Shown here: piece after piece, positions 7,201 through 13,200 of the stretch
Layout of the letters: every line of letters starts with the position of its first letter
How positions within the stretch are numbered: the stretch's first letter is position 1
Assembly (NCBI GenBank): GCA_007136585.1
Contig: SLGR01000118.1
Location: forward strand, 1-15,043
Length of the DNA stretch: 15,043 nt
Direction: 5' to 3'
Source: Candidatus Sumerlaeota bacterium
GTDB lineage: Bacteria; CG03; SLGR01
Program-made: the position numbers and the translations under genes
Notes under the pieces: model-generated
What the model was told of the DNA's origin: nothing
The model's database searches: none
What the model saw: only the letters and a program-made list of their open reading frames with translations

Positions 7201-10200
7201 CCGGAGCCCCTGGCTGACCTGGGGCTTCCCGGTATAGTCTCCGGTCTAAGCCGGGAGGGGATCATAATCTCTCCGGAAGAGTCTCTTGATCAGGTATACA
7301 CGCTTAACCCGGCTGCTGTTACCATTGACGGGTACGATTTTCTCTTTCCCAGGATATTTATTGAAGACGGTGCTGACGGGCATTCGGTTATAGGCCTTGA
7401 GGTTGTAGAGAGGGATTCGGGGCAGAGCCTTCTCTCCTACCCGCTGGTATTTGATCCGCCGACCCACCTTAAGGGGACCCGATTTGAGGGTGATACAAGG
7501 TACAGGGCGGAGGATCCCAGGGCTTTCATTAAAGACGGACGCCTTTACCTTTATTACACGATGGTGGAGACGACGCCGCGCAGAAGGCTCGCCGACGGCA
7601 GGATGCAGAGCGACCAGGAGATGTGGTCCGAATGGAAGACCTGGTCGGCGGCATCAAGCATTTCACTGGATAACCTCAGGGAATCCCTCTCAGGGAAACT
7701 CTCTCCGGAGGATTTCAACTGGGAGCACCACGGGGATATGGACCTTATACAGGACCTGGAGATAGACGGGCGCGCCCAGAACGTCAAGAACGGCCTCTAC
7801 TGGGGCGAGTTCGAGTTAGAGGGAAAGAAGCGGCATATGACCCTCCTTCGCCCCACACCCGTTGACTCTTTCAGGACACCAGACAAGAACGTCTATACGG
7901 CCTTTTCCGATAACCTCGAGGGACCCTACACCCTGGGAGACAGGTTATACTCTCCCAGACGCCCTGAAGGCCCCTATTCCGGCCTTGCTTTTGACAGCGG
8001 GTATGTGGGAACCACCGCCTCTCCGGTAAAGACCCCTGCCGGCTGGGTTCATATATACCACACGGCCTCGGAAACAGCTGACGGTGTTGTGTACAGACTC
8101 GGTATAATGATAACAGACCTTAACCAACCCGATAAGATTATTTACCGTTCCTGGCTTCCTCTCCTTTCCCCGGAGGATAAAACCGAGTTTGACGGATGGG
8201 TGGATAACGTTGTCTACTCCAACGGTTTTACCTGGGACATCCTCAAGGACGGTTCCCTGCGGATAAATCTTTACTACGGGGCCGCCGATACTCATATTGC
8301 GAAAGCTTCTTTCACCGTTGACCTGAGAGAGAAAGACGGGGCTTCCCTGGCGGAGCTTCAGGAGAAGGAGCTTGCCCTGATCAGGGAGGCGGCCCAGTAC
8401 CTTGAAGAGAGGGCTCTTCCCTCTTCCCGGGAGAGGGTATACCTGTCTCCCGATGAAGAGGGTACCCCCCTTGTCGTTGAGGTTCCCGAGTTTCAGGAAG
8501 AGCTCCTTCCGGGGGCTGAACCCGGGTTTGACCTCTACCGGAACGAGAAGGAGATAAAGGCCTTAAGAAACAAGCTCTCCTACTATGATGAGAAACAGGG
8601 GGCCTGGAAAGGTTATTTTCACGAGGGGTATTACGGGCGTGAAGTTACCGAAAATGACGTTATTCTCCTTACCGCCACCCGTGAACAGAAGAACCTTGCC
8701 AGGAATATGCTTGAAGGAACTCTTTCTCCCGACAGGATAATGAGCGTGAGCGACTGGTTTTCAATGAGCCCGACCCGCAGGCCGGATCCAAGGCTGATCT
8801 TTGTCTCGCTTGTAAGGTCGCAGGGCGATACCTTCCAGGCGATGGCCGGACGTACCGTAAAAGTTCACTACCATACAAAAGACGGCGGGATAGTTGAGGA
8901 GGTCTTTGAGATACCTTCGGTCCTTGATATGCGTATGCCCAAATCCGGCGAGGGGTACTACATTAACGTAAAAGTCGATACCGACCTTGAAAGGGTGATA
9001 AAGGAAGGGGACTCGCCGGAGAAGAAAAGACAGGTAGAGCCGACTGATTACAGGTCTCTTTACCTCGACCGGTTTGATTTCAGCACCCTTCAGGTAAAGG
9101 ACGAGGCCGGGTACTGGAGACCGGCCCGGTACAGGATAAAAGATAACCCTGATCTGGAGAAGGAATATGTTGAGGGTATGGGGGTTCTTCTCGGCAGGCC
9201 GGGGATAAGAGTACTTGGTAATTACAGCGTCCTCAGGGCTCTTACTGACGCGGTCCGGGAGACCGGAATGAGCCCGGAAGAAGCCCGGGAATACGAGATA
9301 CGCGAAACGGTATCGGAGAATATAAAAGGGGCCAGGATAAAGGATGAAAAGAAAAGAGATCGTTCGGAATCAGTTGACGCGGTAATAAATATTATCATTG
9401 AGAACGACGGGAGGATGAGTTCTCTCGGAGACCTTAAGGATATCCTGGGCGCGGCCGGTATAAGTTTCGGAGAGACGGCCATGGTAAGGGTGGCTGCCGG
9501 GCTTAACCTTGAGATACCCGATAAGCCGAAGCTAAGGGATATAGCGGCATCCGCGTTTAAGACAGCCCTTTGCCCGGGCGCGGCGGCAACCTCCGCTGCA
9601 GACCCCGTTCTTGGTTCAATGCGGGAAAGAGCCCCTCCCCGCGAGGTTTCTGCCCAGACTCTGCGCGAACTTTACGCCGAAAATACCGAAAGCGGGTTCG
9701 TAATGGAGCCCTATAAGGAGATAATAAAGTTTGAGGGTAAGCCTTTTTACGCCCAGTACGTACAGTATCCCAGGAGAAGGAAAGACCCTGAATGCGTTCT
9801 CTGCGAGAATAAATACCGCCCGGAGAGGGTATATTTTCCCTGGCAGGGATCCCGCGGAGAATACATTATATCCGCAAACGCCTACTCTTTCTTTGAGAAC
9901 CAGACCGACCTTATAACACAGGAGCATATTTCCCAGGATATTGACCGGGAAACTTTTAATGATGTGGTTGAGTTTCTTTCCCGGACAGGTTTCCGGGTGG
10001 GGTATAACGGCAAGGGCGCCGGCTCATCCCGGCCCCTGCACAGGCATTTCCAGGCTTCCGAACAGAGGTTCCCTGTTGAGGATGCCGGGGTTACGCCCCT
10101 GGGCGTAAGAGGCGGGGTCAGAATAGGGATGCTTGAGGATTACCCGGCCAGGGTATTCGTGCTGGAAGGGTCTTCCTCCGAAAATATGACAGATGCGGCT

Positions 10201-13200
10201 CTTGAGGTGCTGGGTCTTCTGGATAAGCATTCCCTTCCTTATAACCTGCTTTTTGCCCCGGGAGAAGACGGGGAGTCAAGGGTTTTCATCTTTCCGCGGA
10301 GTATGGAGAAACCTTCCACCCTGGGAGTTATGTTCGGGTACCCCCAGATGTCCGGTATAAACGTATGTTTTGATCCTCATATACTCAGTGATCCCGGTTT
10401 CGGCGATATGATAGAGGACTCCCTCAGAGAGGTTTCTTCCGGGGAAGAGGTTGACCGCCTTACGGAAGATGTAAAAAATATGTTCCGTCAGGTTATTGTG
10501 CTTCTTGGCCCTCCCGGTTCAGGTAAGGGGACCTATTCCAATATGTTCTCGGAAGAGTACAGGACCCCCCGTCCTGTCTCCGCGGGTGAGCTTCTGAGAA
10601 ACCTCCCCGAAACGGATCCGAGGAAAAACGAAATAGAAACCCTTATGGCTGAGGGAAGACTCGTTCCTCCGCAGATAACATACGAGCTTCTGGGTGAAGA
10701 GATTGAGAGGATACTCAGTGAGAACCCCGGTGAGCCGGTTATCATAGACGGTTCACCCCGGAGAGCTGAGGAGATCAGGCTTTTCAGGCAGATGCTGGAG
10801 GAACTGGGTGTTTCAATAGCAGCGGTTCTTGATCTCAAGGTGGAAGGGGAAGAGGTGCTCAGGCGCCTTACCCGGCGCGGCCGGGAGGACGATACCCCGG
10901 AATCGATAATTGAACGTATGAGGATATACAGGTATGAGACCCAGCCTGTCATAAACCGCTTTGAAGAAGACGGGGAAAAGGTTCTGAGGGTTGACATATC
11001 GGAATCTGCCGTTGAGGATAACTATAGGAAATTCGCGGATTCGCTCCTTGAGGTTGACGGTATATCTGATCTGATTTCCGAAGAGCCGTCCGCGGAGACC
11101 CCGGATCCCTCAGAAGAGACCCGAATCGCTTTAAGGGAAAGGGTTCCCGCATATTATGATCTTAACGCTCTCTTAAACCCGTTTGGCTGGCTCAAGGGGT
11201 ACTTTGACCTTGTAACCTCCCTCCCCGGAAGAAGGGAGACGGCCGGGCTTCTTCCCGAAGGGACCCCTGCCGAAGCTGATATCTCGGAGGAAGTATACCC
11301 CGCGGAGACCCCGGAAGAGGAACTCCCCTCGGAAGACCCTGCCCCGGAAGAAGAGGAGACCCGTATAGCCTTACGGGAAAGGGTTCCCGCATATTATGAC
11401 CTTAACACTCTCTTAAACCCGTTTGGCTGGCTAAAAGGGTACTTTGACCTTGTAACCTCCCTCCCCGGAAGAAGAGAGACAGCCGGGCTTCTTCCCGAGG
11501 GAACCGCGGAGGTTCCCGCGGATGAGGTCGCGGAAGACGATCCTGTAAGAGAGGCCCCCGCCGCGGAGGATATGGAACCTGAACCGGAGGTTTCGGAACC
11601 TCAGCCGGTTACGGAAGAAGAAACAGTCGAGACGGAACCCGGCACCCGGAGAGGTGCTCAGAATATGCTCGACTATATGTCGCGCACGAAGGATTACAGG
11701 GAGTCCGTAAAAGAACAGGTGCTTAGAATTGAGGAAGAGCAGATGGAGGTTTCAGAAGAGATCTTCAGGATGTATACTGAGCATTACCGCGAAACTTACG
11801 GAGAGGAAGGGTGGGAAGCGCTTAAGAAACGCCAGCTGGAAAGGTTCAAAGAAAGCGAGGCCGCTGCCCGGGCCGATTATAAAGAGAGAAGGGAAAGAGG
11901 AGAACTTCCGGAGAGCGAAAGAGGGTTAAGTATAGTAAACCCGTGGGGGCTGATGTTTTTCCCGGGTAAGTTCGGAGATTTGACCGGCGCGGCGGAGTTT
12001 AAAAATATCGAGACCCGTTCACGTGATATAAGCAGGGGATGGCGCGGACCTGTACGCTTCGTGACTTCTCAGAAAACCCCCTCCTCCGATCCCTCAGCCA
12101 GGGCCGCGATGGAACGTTTCGGCATAGAGAGCGAAGATCTTCCCTACGGGATGGAGATAGGCAAAGGGCACCTTTACCACACTGTTGAGTTTACCCGTGA
12201 CGCGGAGGGGTTTGCCCTCTGGAACGCGCTCCTTGATGACCCGGATTTTTCTCACAGGGTCTTTCTGCCGTGGGTTCCGGAGTTCGGCCCGAAATACGGT
12301 CTTCTCTTTATGGATATGGAAGCGCTTGACGAGCCCAGGGAGGCCAGGGGCGCCCTGGGGCTTTTTGACTGGGAAGAGACGCAGGCTGCCGCGCCGGCCC
12401 GGGCGGAGAGTGATGAGGCTGAAGAAGAGAGCCAGTGGGAGGAGTTCCTTTCAGAGTGGAACAGGGAACTTAAACAGCTCAAAGACCGGAAGGATTCCCT
12501 CCTGAGGGAGTCCATACGGATGGTAAGGTCCCTGGCGGGTCAGAGGGGTATGGAGACTTCCCGCGCCCGGCAGCTGACCAGCGATATGCTTGCCCTGCTT
12601 GAGACCGCCCGTTCAGGGGTGGAGAGAAACCTTGAGAATATGCTCAGCGGTCTCCGCGAAGAGATAAGGCCCGGTGAAGGAGAAAGAACAGCCGTTGCCC
12701 TGGACAGTGATGGAAATATAATAAGGACCCCGCTCAGCGGGATTTCCGAAGAATCTCCCGTCCCGTCCGGAAAAGGACGCCTGGCGGTCATTTCTCCTGA
12801 CGAAACCGTCCTTGCTTTCACCGACCAGGGGCGCGTTTACGTGGTAGAGGGGGATTCTCTGAGTCTTGAACCCGGGGAGGAGGTCACGGCCCTCTCGGGA
12901 GTCAATACTTCAAAAGAAGGACAGTACGCGGTTATCGCCACGAGGAGCGGGCGGGTAAGAAGGATGAGCCTGGATAAACTTGTGCCGTACGCCCGGAGCA
13001 GCAAGAAGGTTTTTACGTTCAAGGAGGACGAGGATGCCGTCCTCTCTGTTGAGATTACCGGCGGGGAGAGGGAACTCCTCCTTATATCCTCTATGGGTCA
13101 GGCGCTCCGTTTCAGGGAAACGGATGTCCCGGAACACGTTACTGAAGCTACTATGGGTGTCAGGGGTATACAGCTTCCTGAAGGCGATACCCTGGTATCT

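Noticed and set aside
10507-10533. P-loop considered as an ABC or AAA+ ATPase
   Set aside because: The following VSAGELLR, DGSPRR and GREDD motifs place it in adenylate kinase rather than ABC or AAA+ families.
12185-12505. Short + strand frames in another phase (also near 6656, 7451, 11729 and 12980)
   Set aside because: All sit inside the giant frame in one alternative phase, give Arg/Pro/Ser-rich translations and have no family resemblance.
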